Part shown: piece by piece, positions 55,428-63,550 of the stretch
Numbering within the stretch: the first letter of the stretch is position 1
How the letters are laid out: each line of letters opens with the position of its first letter
Source: Corynebacterium jeikeium
Lineage (GTDB): Bacteria; Actinomycetota; Actinomycetes; Mycobacteriales; Mycobacteriaceae
DNA: 64,000 bases
Direction: 5' to 3'
Assembly (NCBI RefSeq): GCF_000738265.1
Contig: NZ_JFCQ01000028.1
Span: 224,532 to 288,531, forward strand
The notes under the pieces: model-generated
What the model was told of the DNA's origin: nothing
Database searches by the model: none
What the model saw: the letters and a program-made list of their open reading frames with translations, nothing else
Position numbers and translations under genes: made by a program

Positions 55428-56537
55428 ATGAATAGACCAGCACGGCGCGGCACCTTGGCCTCCATCGCGGCCGAACTGGGCGTTTCGCGCACCACAGTTT
55501 CGAACGCATACAACCGCCCGGATCAGCTTTCGCCCGAGTTGCGGGACAAGATCCTGCACGTCGCGGCGAAACTCGGCTACCCCGGGCCAGACCCGATGGC
55601 GCGTTCGCTGCGCACGCGCCGAGCGGGGGCGATCGGCGTGCTGCTGACCGAGGAGCTGCCGTACGCGTTCGAAGATCAGGCGTCGCTGGAGTTCGTCTCT
55701 GGCGTGTCGGTGAGCTGTGGGGCGATGGATGCCTCCATGCTGTTGATCCCCGCGGGCGTGGACGATAACCCCAGCGCCGATCGCCCCGCACAGCTGGTGA
55801 ACCAGGCCAGCGTCGACGGCTTCATCGTCTACTCGGTGGCGGGCGACGACCCGTACCTCGCCGCCGTGCGTAACCGCGGACTGCCGACCGTGGTGTGTGA
55901 CCAACCCGCCGGCGCCGGCGATCCTTTCGTGGGAATTGACGACCGCGAGGCCATCAAGCCCGCCATCCGCACCCTCGTCGACGCAGGTCACAAGCGCATC
56001 GGCGTGCTGTGCATCCGCCTGGATCGCACGCCGAACAACGGGCCTGTGTCCGCCGAACGCATCGAGGGCGCGCACATGCACGTGCAGCGCTCGCGACTGC
56101 TGGGAATCCTGGACGTGCTGGAGGAAGCCGGGATCGAGCAAGCCCCCATCGTCGAACGGCACATCAACAACCCCCAGACCGCCTTCGACGCCGCCCAGGA
56201 GTTACTTTCCACCCACCCGGAGCTCACCGCCGTTGCCTGCACCACCGACTCGCAGGCGCTCGGTGTGGTGCGTTACGCAGCGGAGCAGGGAATCGACGTG
56301 CCAGGTCAGCTCTCTGTGACGGGGTTCGACGGTATTCCCGAAGCTATTGACGCCCACATCACCACCGTCCGCCAACCCAGCAAAGACAAGGGCCTGGAGA
56401 GCGGCAACATGCTCGCTGAACTCATCGAGCAGCGGTTGAATGACAACCCGGCCAAGCCCGCGCACCGGGCGGAGACGCCCACCGTGCTGCTGGAAACTGA
56501 GCTAATCCGCGGAACGTCCGTCGCGCCGCCGCAGTAG
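55428..56537 (+). CDS. ipsA: LacI-family regulator, IpsA-like
   Basis: Product of 369 aa with an N-terminal LacI-type helix-turn-helix (about residues 8-55, TLASIAAELGVSRTTVSNAYNRP) and a periplasmic-binding-protein-like effector domain ending in VTGFDGIPEAIDAHITTVRQP. In C. glutamicum the LacI regulator at the same place, between a metal ABC system and otsB, is IpsA, which senses myo-inositol and controls inositol-phosphate synthase for mycothiol and lipid synthesis. The symbol rests on that neighbourhood. ATG 55428 follows a TACCCT box by 7 bases. The frame is open far upstream inside znuA, which I reject. It overlaps the convergent otsB by 36 bases. Confidence 0.8.
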   Translation: MNRPARRGTLASIAAELGVSRTTVSNAYNRPDQLSPELRDKILHVAAKLGYPGPDPMARSLRTRRAGAIGVLLTEELPYAFEDQASLEFVSGVSVSCGAMDASMLLIPAGVDDNPSADRPAQLVNQASVDGFIVYSVAGDDPYLAAVRNRGLPTVVCDQPAGAGDPFVGIDDREAIKPAIRTLVDAGHKRIGVLCIRLDRTPNNGPVSAERIEGAHMHVQRSRLLGILDVLEEAGIEQAPIVERHINNPQTAFDAAQELLSTHPELTAVACTTDSQALGVVRYAAEQGIDVPGQLSVTGFDGIPEAIDAHITTVRQPSKDKGLESGNMLAELIEQRLNDNPAKPAHRAETPTVLLETELIRGTSVAPPQ

Positions 56538-57371
56538 ATCCTGCAGGAAGTCCCGGACATCCTCCGGGGTATCCAAACGGTGGGTAGCGGAGGTCTCCCC
56601 GCCGCCGACGCGGATGCCGATGTCTGGGGTATTCGCAGCGGGTGCTACGAGGTGGGGGTCGGTGGCTCCAACGGCTGGTGCCATGTCGGAGGAGTAGTGC
56701 AGCGTAGAGAGCGCCGTCTCGTCCGTCGTATCGTCCCCGGCGAAGAGCACCCGCAGCTCCCGGCCGTGTTCGCGCGCGTAGGCGCGACGGAAGTCCTCAA
56801 TATAGGAGCCCTTGGTGGTCTTATCCACCGCGACCTCCAGGATGTCCTTACCCCACGTCACCTGGGACAGATCGCTGGTGGTGGCGACGTCCGCCAAGCG
56901 CTGGTTCAGCCGCCCGGCCAGTTCCTTGTTCGGCACCAAGCGGGTATGCAGCCCCACCGCCAGGGGCTTGATTTCCACCCACGCGCCATCGTGTTCGGTG
57001 GCGATCTCCTCCGCATGGGCTCGCAGTTCATTAAGCCAGGCCCGCTGAACTGGGCTCAATTCCGTCGCGCCGCCGTCGGCAGGTTCCGCGCCGTGGCTGC
57101 CGACCAGGCGCACCGGCCCGTGCGTGGGCAGCATCGTAGCCTTCGACAGCTGTTCCAGATTGCGCCCCGAAATCACCATCGCCACAGTGTTAGGCAGCTG
57201 CGCCAGCCCCTCCAGGGCCTCTATCGCGCCGGGGACGGCGTGCACTCCCTCTGGCTCGTCCGAAAAGTGTGCTAGGGTGCCGTCAAAATCCATCGCTACC
57301 AGTAAGTCTGGGGTGGCGGCGAGGCCGGAGAGGTCGGCGTCCGAAAGAAAAGGCAGCAACGAACCATCCAT
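56502..57371 (-). CDS. otsB: Trehalose-6-phosphate phosphatase
   Basis: HAD-family phosphatase of 289 aa that releases trehalose from trehalose-6-phosphate. HAD motif I is LLVAMDFDGTLAHFSD (two Asp, nucleophile first), motif II VISGRNLEQL, the OtsB signature GSHGAE, and the metal motif FAGDDTTDETAL near the C-terminus. It is the last gene of the minus-strand group with otsA and starts 3 bases after the META-like lipoprotein gene. Trehalose is needed for mycolate transfer in the corynebacterial envelope. Confidence 0.95.
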   Translation of the reverse strand: MDGSLLPFLSDADLSGLAATPDLLVAMDFDGTLAHFSDEPEGVHAVPGAIEALEGLAQLPNTVAMVISGRNLEQLSKATMLPTHGPVRLVGSHGAEPADGGATELSPVQRAWLNELRAHAEEIATEHDGAWVEIKPLAVGLHTRLVPNKELAGRLNQRLADVATTSDLSQVTWGKDILEVAVDKTTKGSYIEDFRRAYAREHGRELRVLFAGDDTTDETALSTLHYSSDMAPAVGATDPHLVAPAANTPDIGIRVGGGETSATHRLDTPEDVRDFLQDLLRRRDGRSAD

Positions 57372-57374
57372 GGC

Positions 57375-57875
57375 TTAGCCCTCCTTCGGACCGCTAATGA
57401 ACTCGACCGCAGGGACGGACTGCCAATCCTGCTTGTCCTTCGGCGCGGACTGCTGCAGTTTCAGCGAGTTTTCGGCGGGGCGGGTGTAGGTGAGGTCCTG
57501 GTCGTTGAGGACGGCCTTCAAACGGTCGGCTGTATCCTCGTCGCCGGGCAGACACTGGGCGCCGTCGATGCGGGAGCTGGAAAAGCCGCTGATGCGCATG
57601 CCCTCGTCCTTCCACGCCACGTTGCCGGTCATGTGCATGCAGCCGCTGGTGCCGTTCAGCGAATCCTCGCCGAAAATCAGGAAGCTACGACCCTGCTGGG
57701 AATCCGGCAGCACGCCACCGCGGGCCTGCGTGTCGTAGATGGCGGAGATCTGCCACTGGGAACTGCCGAGGGGTGCTTCCGTGTCCGAACAGGAAGTCAG
57801 GCCGGCCAGGGCGGTGACGCTGAGAGCCAGCGCGAGGACGGTAGCGCGGCGGGGAGTGCTGGTGGTACGGCGCAT
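57375..57875 (-). CDS. META/HslJ-like lipoprotein between otsA and otsB
   Basis: Product of 166 aa with a signal peptide and lipobox LTSC (Cys about residue 29). The following domain has W-x-I...FLIFGEDSLNGTSGCMHMTGNV and SSSRIDGAQCLPG, a pattern like the META (HslJ) domain with its G-x-x-GC motif. Function is unknown; a hypothetical protein also lies between otsA and otsB in C. glutamicum. ATG 57875 overlaps the otsA stop by one base (TAATG), so the three genes are coupled. Two Cys could form a disulfide outside the cell. Confidence 0.75.
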   Translation of the reverse strand: MRRTTSTPRRATVLALALSVTALAGLTSCSDTEAPLGSSQWQISAIYDTQARGGVLPDSQQGRSFLIFGEDSLNGTSGCMHMTGNVAWKDEGMRISGFSSSRIDGAQCLPGDEDTADRLKAVLNDQDLTYTRPAENSLKLQQSAPKDKQDWQSVPAVEFISGPKEG

Positions 57876-59341
57876 TATTCGACCTCCCGAAGTTGCTGCA
57901 GGAAGGCATTGGCCCAACGGTTCACATCGTGTTCCTGCAGGTGATCCCACATCTGGCGCATGCGACGAACCTTGTTGACCGGGTCGTCCTCGATGGCTAG
58001 CTGCAGAGCATCGGCGATCGATTCCACGTCGTGCGGGTTGCACAGGTACGCCTGCACCAGCTGGGTGGCCGCGCCTGCGAATTCCGAGAGCACCAGCGCG
58101 CCCGAACCGTCCGAGTGGCAAGCCACATACTCCTTGGCCACCAGGTTCATACCGTCCTTCAAAGGGGTAATCAGCATGACGTCCGCCGCGGCGTATAGCG
58201 CCACGATCTGCTCGAAGGGCAGGCCGGAGTGCAGGTAGTGGATCAGCGAACGCCCCAGGCTGCCGTGGTTGCCGTTGATGCGGGAGACAATGGCCTCCAC
58301 CTGCTGGCGGGTGCGCTGGTAATCATCCAGACGTTCGCGCGACGGGGTGGCGACCTGCACCATAGCTACGTCTTCCGGGGCCAGCCGGCCGGAGTCCAAC
58401 AGGAACTCAATGGCCTCCAGTCGGTGCTGGATGCCCTTGGTGTAGTCCAGCCGATCCACTCCTGCGATCAGCACCTTCGGGTTACCCAGACGGGCGCGCA
58501 GGTCACTAGCCTGGGCCAGCACTGTTGGCTGGTTCGCTTGGGCGTTGACCTTGGCAGAGTCAATAGAAATGGGGAACACGCCGACCTTGACCTGCCGTCC
58601 CGATTCCAGGGCGACGGTGCCGACCACCTGCGCCTCCTCCGGTAGGCGGGCACCGCGCAGGAAGTTCGCAGACTCGGAATCGTCCATAATCTGCACCGCG
58701 TAATCCATCGCCCGCAGCGCTTCCATAAAGTTCCGCGCGGAATCCTGCGTGTGAAAGCCCACCACGTCCGCGCCCAACGTGCCCTCCAGCACCTGGCGGC
58801 GCCACGGCAGTTGACGGAAAAGCTCCGGAGCGGGGAAGGGGATGTGCAGGAAGAAACCGATGCAGACATCGTCGCGCAGATCGCGCAGCTGGCCGGGAAC
58901 CAGGTGCAATTGGTAGTCCTGCACCCACACGGTCGCATCCTTGGCCGCGACGTCCGCCGCTGCCTGGGCGAAGCGCTGGTTGACTTGCTGGTAACGCTCC
59001 CACCAGCGCTTATCGTAGGTGGGATGCACGATCAGGTCGTGGTACAGGGGCCACAGGGTGGCGTTGGAAAAGCCCTCGTAAAACTGCGCGAAATCCTGCG
59101 CATCCAGGTTCACCGGAACCATGTGGATGCCGGCGTCCTCCGGTGCGGGCATGTCCTCGGCTGCGACCTCATCCGTCGCCCCTGGCCAGCCGATCCACGC
59201 GCCACGATTCGATTCCAACACCGGCTTCAGCGCTGTGACTAGCCCGCCCGGGGAAGGTACCCAAGTGACCTCCCCGGTGGAGCCATCGACGTTGCGGTCG
59301 ACGGGAAGGCGATTGGCAACAACCAGAAAATCGGACTGCAT
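57875..59341 (-). CDS. otsA: Trehalose-6-phosphate synthase
   Basis: GT20 glycosyltransferase of 488 aa making trehalose-6-phosphate from UDP-glucose and glucose-6-phosphate. Signs are FLVVANRLPVDR at the start, VWVQDYQLHLVPGQLR, GFFLHIPFPAPELFRQLPWR (quoted in part: LHIPFPAPELFR), GVDRLDYTKGI with the donor-site Arg and Lys, and TPLKDGMNLVAKEYVA near the C-terminus. ATG 59341 has GGGTGA 7 bases upstream; a GTG three codons earlier is an alternative. It lies after the Lys-rich protein gene with a 32-base gap and couples to the META-like gene. Confidence 0.96.
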   Translation of the reverse strand: MQSDFLVVANRLPVDRNVDGSTGEVTWVPSPGGLVTALKPVLESNRGAWIGWPGATDEVAAEDMPAPEDAGIHMVPVNLDAQDFAQFYEGFSNATLWPLYHDLIVHPTYDKRWWERYQQVNQRFAQAAADVAAKDATVWVQDYQLHLVPGQLRDLRDDVCIGFFLHIPFPAPELFRQLPWRRQVLEGTLGADVVGFHTQDSARNFMEALRAMDYAVQIMDDSESANFLRGARLPEEAQVVGTVALESGRQVKVGVFPISIDSAKVNAQANQPTVLAQASDLRARLGNPKVLIAGVDRLDYTKGIQHRLEAIEFLLDSGRLAPEDVAMVQVATPSRERLDDYQRTRQQVEAIVSRINGNHGSLGRSLIHYLHSGLPFEQIVALYAAADVMLITPLKDGMNLVAKEYVACHSDGSGALVLSEFAGAATQLVQAYLCNPHDVESIADALQLAIEDDPVNKVRRMRQMWDHLQEHDVNRWANAFLQQLREVE

Positions 59342-59373
59342 GTGTATCACCCGTGTCGGTGCAGGTAGGCGGT

Positions 59374-59772
59374 TTACTCGCTAGCCTTGGTAGCCTTCTT
59401 TGCCGCCTTTTTAGTGGTCTTCTTGGCCGCCTTCTTCGTCGTTTTCTTGGCTGCCTTCTTAGCGGCCTTCTTCGTCGTCTTCTTTGCCGTCGACTTCTTG
59501 GTGCTCTTCTTCGCCGACTTCTTGGCAGCCTTCTTGGTGGTCTTGCGGGTGGACTTCTTTGCTTCCTGCTCAGCTTCCTCCAGCTCAGCTACCACTCGGC
59601 GGTGGATCAGTCCTTCCGGCTCCACGCCCAGCATGCACATCAGCGTCGCGGCATCGAGGAAGTCCTCGGAGTAAGTCGCGACGATGCGCTGCGCTGCCTG
59701 CGCGGTTTCTGCTTCCACCGCATGCAGGGATTCATTGTTGGCGGAACGGTTGTCGGTGACCTTCGGAGGCAC
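59374..59772 (-). CDS. Basic-tail (KKxAK repeat) small protein
   Basis: Product of 132 aa. The first half (about 1-70) is a predicted helical domain with HAVEAETAQAAQRIVATYSEDFLDAATLMCMLGVEPEGLIHRR (quoted in part: ATLMCMLGVEPEGLIHRR). The second half is almost purely Lys, Ala and Thr in repeats such as KKAAKK and KKSTKK, like histone H1 tails or the C-terminus of mycobacterial HupB. It likely binds DNA or another polyanion, but I do not recognise the N-terminal family. It sits between thrE and otsA on the same strand. In related genomes a small hypothetical gene occupies this place. Confidence 0.75.
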   Translation of the reverse strand: MPPKVTDNRSANNESLHAVEAETAQAAQRIVATYSEDFLDAATLMCMLGVEPEGLIHRRVVAELEEAEQEAKKSTRKTTKKAAKKSAKKSTKKSTAKKTTKKAAKKAAKKTTKKAAKKTTKKAAKKATKASE

Positions 59773-59841
59773 GAGCCTGACCCCATTTCTACACAGTCGA
59801 CGTACGGAACTTAAGTCTCAACTTTAGATATTTTACGCGAT

Positions 59842-61437
59842 TTACTGTTCGCCCGTTCCTGCCGGGTGGTCTTCTTGTTGCTGTAGCTCGCTTTCGGACG
59901 CCCGCATCTTGCTATCCAACTGCCACATACTCTTCGACACGTTCCTTCTGCGCCTACGCCAGTGCAGGGGCTGGCGAACTCGGCCGTCGGTACCCATCCG
60001 AGGCTTCGGCTGGGACGAACGGCGCGAACCCACGTGGGGGCGTCGTAGTTGCTTGTAACGGTGCAGGATCCGCGGGCGACGAATACGGCGTGCAATCCAC
60101 TCGCCGAGCACCACGCCGGCGGCCAGAGCAGTGGCGGTGGTGAGGGCAAGACCAAGGTTGGACATGCCGATGACGAACTGATCGTTCAGCACCGAGCTCA
60201 TGCCACGGTATAGCGCCAGACCCGGCAGGAAGGGGGTAATGCCCGCAGCAGCCGTGATCTGCGGTGGGATCATGTAACGACGAGAGAGCAGACCACCGGC
60301 GAGGCCGACGACGAGGGCGGCCAGAGAAACACCGAAGGTGCCAGGCCAGTTCAGCAGATTCGTTACGCCGAACAGGGCGACAGAGGCGATCAGGGCGGTC
60401 AGGCTGGCGACCACCGTGGCACGCCGCTCGCAGAAACAGGCGCTACAGAAGAAACCGGTAGCGACAGCGCCGGAGATGATCTGGACCGTGACGGAACCCA
60501 ACACACCGGAGGTGTGCGAGGTATCCAACGGTGGCAGCGTGATGCCCATAACGGCCATGGTTTGAATACCCGCCGCGATGCCGGTGATGATGCCGCCGGT
60601 CTGTAGCAAGGTCTCGTAGAAGCGCGCCGCAGAGGTCACCGGGGCGCCAGTGATGCCGTCTTGCAGCGCCTGCACCAGCGTCAACCCCGCCAGCAACGCG
60701 ACGATTGAGGAACCGATAATCAGCGAGGGCGGAAGGTAGAAATCTATTCGATCGGCAATCGAATAGGTCACTGCCGCCGGGATCACTGCAGCGAAGCCGC
60801 CAAGGACGTTCTGGAAGAACAACGGCAGAGACTTCGAGGCCAACCAGGCGTTGGCGAACATCGTGAAGATCGTGGTGATACCCGCAACCACCGCCACGGC
60901 CCAACCACCGCCGAGAAGCAGCGCAACGGCGGCGGCGAACCCGCCCCAGCTCGCCAGAGCGTAGCGGTTGCGATAGGGCAGCAGGGAAGTCTCAATGTCG
61001 AAGAGGATCTTCTGCGCCATCTCTAGCGGGGTGGCGCCCGCGACGATCGAACGGATCAGCCGGTCGACCTCCGTGATTCGGGAGAAGTCGGTTGATAGCT
61101 GCCGCACGACGCGGAACATATTTGTCGGCGGCGTGTTTTCGTTGAAGCGCGAGTAGATGTGGATCGTGTTCAACGTGATGTCGACGTGCGTGTTGTTCAG
61201 GCCGTAGGCGCTCATAACGCTTCGGATCTGGGCCTTCGTATCCGAGTTGCTAGTGCCCGCGGTGAGGAGCTGGTCGCCGATACGGCTGGCGAGGTCCATC
61301 ACTGCGTGGATCTTTACAGGGTCGGAAAGATCCACCGGCGCCAAAGGGGATGGCGGCGGTGCTAGGCGGATAGCATCGATCGTCGCTCTGTTGCCGGAAA
61401 ACAGCAGGTCAGAGCTCTTTCTCAGTGCTCTCGACAT
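59842..61437 (-). CDS. thrE: ThrE, threonine/serine exporter
   Basis: Product of 531 aa. An N-terminal cytoplasmic domain (about 1-140, MDLASRIGDQLLTAGTSNSDTKAQIRSVMSAYGL) is followed by about ten hydrophobic segments in two groups, the ThrE (DUF1212 plus DUF3815-like) layout, and a long polar C-terminal tail rich in Arg and Gln. The C. glutamicum exporter of 489 aa lies next to the ots genes, as here. It exports threonine and serine with the proton gradient. ATG 61437 is used, with no strong ribosome site; an upstream ATG at 61464 is in frame. The next gene starts 69 bases downstream. Confidence 0.9.
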   Translation of the reverse strand: MSRALRKSSDLLFSGNRATIDAIRLAPPPSPLAPVDLSDPVKIHAVMDLASRIGDQLLTAGTSNSDTKAQIRSVMSAYGLNNTHVDITLNTIHIYSRFNENTPPTNMFRVVRQLSTDFSRITEVDRLIRSIVAGATPLEMAQKILFDIETSLLPYRNRYALASWGGFAAAVALLLGGGWAVAVVAGITTIFTMFANAWLASKSLPLFFQNVLGGFAAVIPAAVTYSIADRIDFYLPPSLIIGSSIVALLAGLTLVQALQDGITGAPVTSAARFYETLLQTGGIITGIAAGIQTMAVMGITLPPLDTSHTSGVLGSVTVQIISGAVATGFFCSACFCERRATVVASLTALIASVALFGVTNLLNWPGTFGVSLAALVVGLAGGLLSRRYMIPPQITAAAGITPFLPGLALYRGMSSVLNDQFVIGMSNLGLALTTATALAAGVVLGEWIARRIRRPRILHRYKQLRRPHVGSRRSSQPKPRMGTDGRVRQPLHWRRRRRNVSKSMWQLDSKMRASESELQQQEDHPAGTGEQ

Positions 61438-61596
61438 GAAACTAGGCACTCCCACACCGTACATCGGGGTAAAGGGGTTTTCACAAGTACCCGTTCCCCC
61501 AGGTGGGATGGGGCAGCAGGGGCGAGTTTTACTGTTCGGAGGTGCGGCTTGCTAGGCTGGGAAAGTCCATTGCCCGTGGGTGCGCCCTATGAGACC

Positions 61597-61640
61597 CTAG
61601 AAGGTGCTAGAAGGCGCTAGAAAACTCTAGAAAGCTCTAG
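61597..61640. repeat. Five CTAG motifs at exact 10-bp intervals
   Basis: CTAG occurs at 61597, 61607, 61617, 61627 and 61637, four of them followed by AA (CTAGAAGGTG-like units). It lies between thrE and the tRNA-Thr gene, on one face of the helix. Confidence 0.9.
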
Positions 61641-61668
61641 GGGTACGCGGGTAGAAAAGTGGGCAAGT

Positions 61669-61741
61669 GCTGGAGTGGCGCAATCGGTAGCGCAACGGTC
61701 TTGTAAACCGTAGGTTGCGAGTTCAAGTCTCGTCTCCAGCT
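61669..61741 (+). tRNA. tRNA-Thr (anticodon TGT)
   Basis: Acceptor GCTGGAG (61669-61675) pairs with CTCCAGC (61734-61740); D arm GCGC/GCGC; anticodon stem ACGGT/ACCGT around CTTGTAA with TGT at 61702-61704; T arm GCGAG-TTCAAGT-CTCGT. Discriminator T. The CCA end is not encoded. Confidence 0.97.
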
Positions 61742-61788
61742 CATCTAGCCCCGGTGCGATTAATCATCGCGCTGCTGGTGCTGGAACT

Positions 61789-61862
61789 GCCGGCGTAGTT
61801 TAGTGGTAGAACATCAGCTTCCCAAGCTGAGAGTGCGAGTTCGATTCTCGTCGCCGGCTCCA
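61789..61862 (+). tRNA. tRNA-Gly (anticodon CCC)
   Basis: Acceptor GCCGGCG (61789-61795) pairs with CGCCGGC (61852-61858). Anticodon stem TCAGC/GCTGA around TTCCCAA gives CCC. T arm GCGAG-TTCGATT-CTCGT. Discriminator T followed by encoded CCA. Confidence 0.97.
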
Positions 61863-61891
61863 CTTAGACGTCGGATTTGATAAGTACCCTT

Positions 61892-61967
61892 TTGCGTTAG
61901 CGAGTATCGCTTAGGGGGGTGTGAAAAATCGCTTGCGTTAGCGGGTTTGGGTTTTGCGTTAGCGGGT
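61892..61967. repeat. Three direct repeats TTGCGTTAGCGRGT
   Basis: Copies at 61892-61905 (one A for G), 61933-61946 and 61954-61967, spaced 41 and 21 bases, close to whole helical turns. They lie between tRNA-Gly and the ClbS-like gene and contain the half-site CGTTAGCG, which also occurs inverted in the loop of the 62000-62028 dyad. A regulator binding array is likely. Confidence 0.75.
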
Positions 61968-61999
61968 ATCTTGTTTGCCCTAGTAAAATGCGTATTCAG

Positions 62000-62028
62000 G
62001 GTTTAACGCGCTAACGAAGCGTTAAACC
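62000..62028. promoter_or_regulatory. 10-bp dyad before the ClbS-like gene
   Basis: GGTTTAACGC (62000-62009) and GCGTTAAACC (62019-62028) are perfect reverse complements; the 9-base centre contains CGCTAAC-like sequence. It is about 28 bases before the start codon, so it could be an operator or an mRNA hairpin. Confidence 0.65.
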
Positions 62029-62055
62029 TAAGGCCGTTTCACGAGGAGGTGTGTG

Positions 62056-62571
62056 GTGAGATCGTATGCGTCCGGCGATGAACTAGCCGCAGAGATTACT
62101 AAGCGTGGCGAACTTTTTATCGGCGAGTTCGTAGGCGTTCCTGGCGATGGTTGGGACCGGCTGGTTGACGGTGTTGACCGCACGCCCCGGCAGATGATCG
62201 CCTACCAGCTTGGCTGGATGGAATTACTGCTCGGCTGGGAACGTGACGAACAAGCCGGTCTTGACGTGGTGACTCCGGCACCTGGTTTTAAGTGGAATCA
62301 ACTGGGCGGATTGTATGAATCGTTCTACCAACGCTGGGAGCAGGTATCTACTGAGGATTTGATCGACAGGTTCAAGATCCTGCTTGGTGAGATAGTCAAA
62401 ATGGTGGGCGGTCTAACCGAATCAGAATTGTTTAGTTCGGGTCAGCGTGCGTGGGCTTCTTCCACCCCGTCGGCGTGGCCGGTGTGGAAATGGGTGCATA
62501 TCAACACCGTCGCGCCATTTACGACGTTTCGCACCAAAATCAGGAAGTGGAAGAAACTGGCAGCCTGCTAG
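62056..62571 (+). CDS. ClbS/DfsB-family four-helix protein
   Basis: Product of 171 aa with the DinB-like four-helix layout of the ClbS/DfsB family (RTPRQMIAYQLGWMELLLGWERDEQAG and FKWNQLGGLYESFYQRW, quoted in part). One member, ClbS, protects against colibactin; most have no known role. GTG 62056 is 6 bases after AGGAGG; GTG 62053 is too close. The upstream region carries a repeat array and a dyad that could regulate it. It lies next to a broken recombinase gene, its end overlapping that gene by 32 bases, so it may be cargo of a mobile element. Confidence 0.75.
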   Translation: MRSYASGDELAAEITKRGELFIGEFVGVPGDGWDRLVDGVDRTPRQMIAYQLGWMELLLGWERDEQAGLDVVTPAPGFKWNQLGGLYESFYQRWEQVSTEDLIDRFKILLGEIVKMVGGLTESELFSSGQRAWASSTPSAWPVWKWVHINTVAPFTTFRTKIRKWKKLAAC

Positions 62572-63550
62572 CAATAGGCACGGTGATTTCAGTGCCGATT
62601 CTGAAGACGAACTGGATCTCGTTGGCTCCGATAACGGCATGGTCGATAAGTGCTGTCCACTGGGATGGTTGAAAATGCTGGATGGGCTTGTCGGCCAACT
62701 GGGTGTAGGCGGTTTTGATCGCAGTGGCCTTGGCACTCTTGGCAGCAATCTCGGCCTCGATGGCTTGTTTGCGGCCCAGGGTTTTCTGGTATCGCGCTTC
62801 TAGCTGGGTGTAGCGGGCGAGGTATTGGTCCTGGTCTTGCGCTACCCGCTGATTTTCTGCAACCAATGATTCAATCTCGCTGGCAAGAGCGCGGATTTTC
62901 TCGTCTAGGCGCTTGGACTCCGCTTCGAGCTGGTCTGTATTAAACATGGCGTCGATGACCTGTGGTAGGTGGCTTTGTCCGCGATATTGTTCAGCCAGCT
63001 GGTTTAGCGCGGCGAGGAACGCGGTCTGGATTTGCTCATCACGCAAGGTAGCGGTCTGGCAGGGACGGGGATGGTCGTATTTTTGGTTGCACCGCCAGAT
63101 CGTGTGCTTGTATTTAGTGTTGGATGCCCAGGTTTTGCGTCCGTACCAGGATCCGCAATCTGCGCATTTGAGTCGGCTGGCAAATAGGCCGATTTTGGAG
63201 CTGTTGGTTGCGTGGCGGGTGGCCAACTCGTATTGAACCTGATCCCAGACGGGCGCATCAATAATCGGCTCGTGGTTTCCGGTGACGTAGTATTGCGGGA
63301 CTTCGCCCTCGTTTACTTCGATTCGTTTGGTTAGGAAGTCAGCGGTGAACGTTTTCTGGAGCAGGGCGTCGCCTTTATATTTCTCATTGGTCAAGATGGA
63401 GCGCACGGTTGAGGTGGACCAGTTGGTTTTACCTCGCGGAGTCAAAATACCGCGACGCTGTAGCTCGGCACGGATTTCGGTGATCGATGAGCCGTCTAGA
63501 AACAGCTGGTAGATCAAGCGCACGGTCGGGGCTTGAGTCTCATGAGCGTG
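62540..63550 (-). pseudogene. Large serine recombinase, C-terminal part, interrupted by an IS element
   Basis: The open frame gives about 335 residues that match the second half of large serine recombinases: the recombinase domain (VRLIYQLFLDGSSITEIRAELQRRGILTPRG, quoted in part: SITEIRAELQRRGI), a zinc-ribbon (CADCGSWYG ... WRCNQKYDHPRPC) and a coiled coil (about 200-285). The N-terminal resolvase domain with the catalytic Ser is missing. The frame meets a stop about nine codons before the GTG at 63523, where the IS sequence begins near 63543. The catalytic part is expected beyond the IS, outside the window. The gene is therefore probably inactive. Confidence 0.85.

Noticed and set aside
61892..61967. 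CRISPR array
   Set aside because: Only three 14-bp copies, uneven short gaps and no cas genes.
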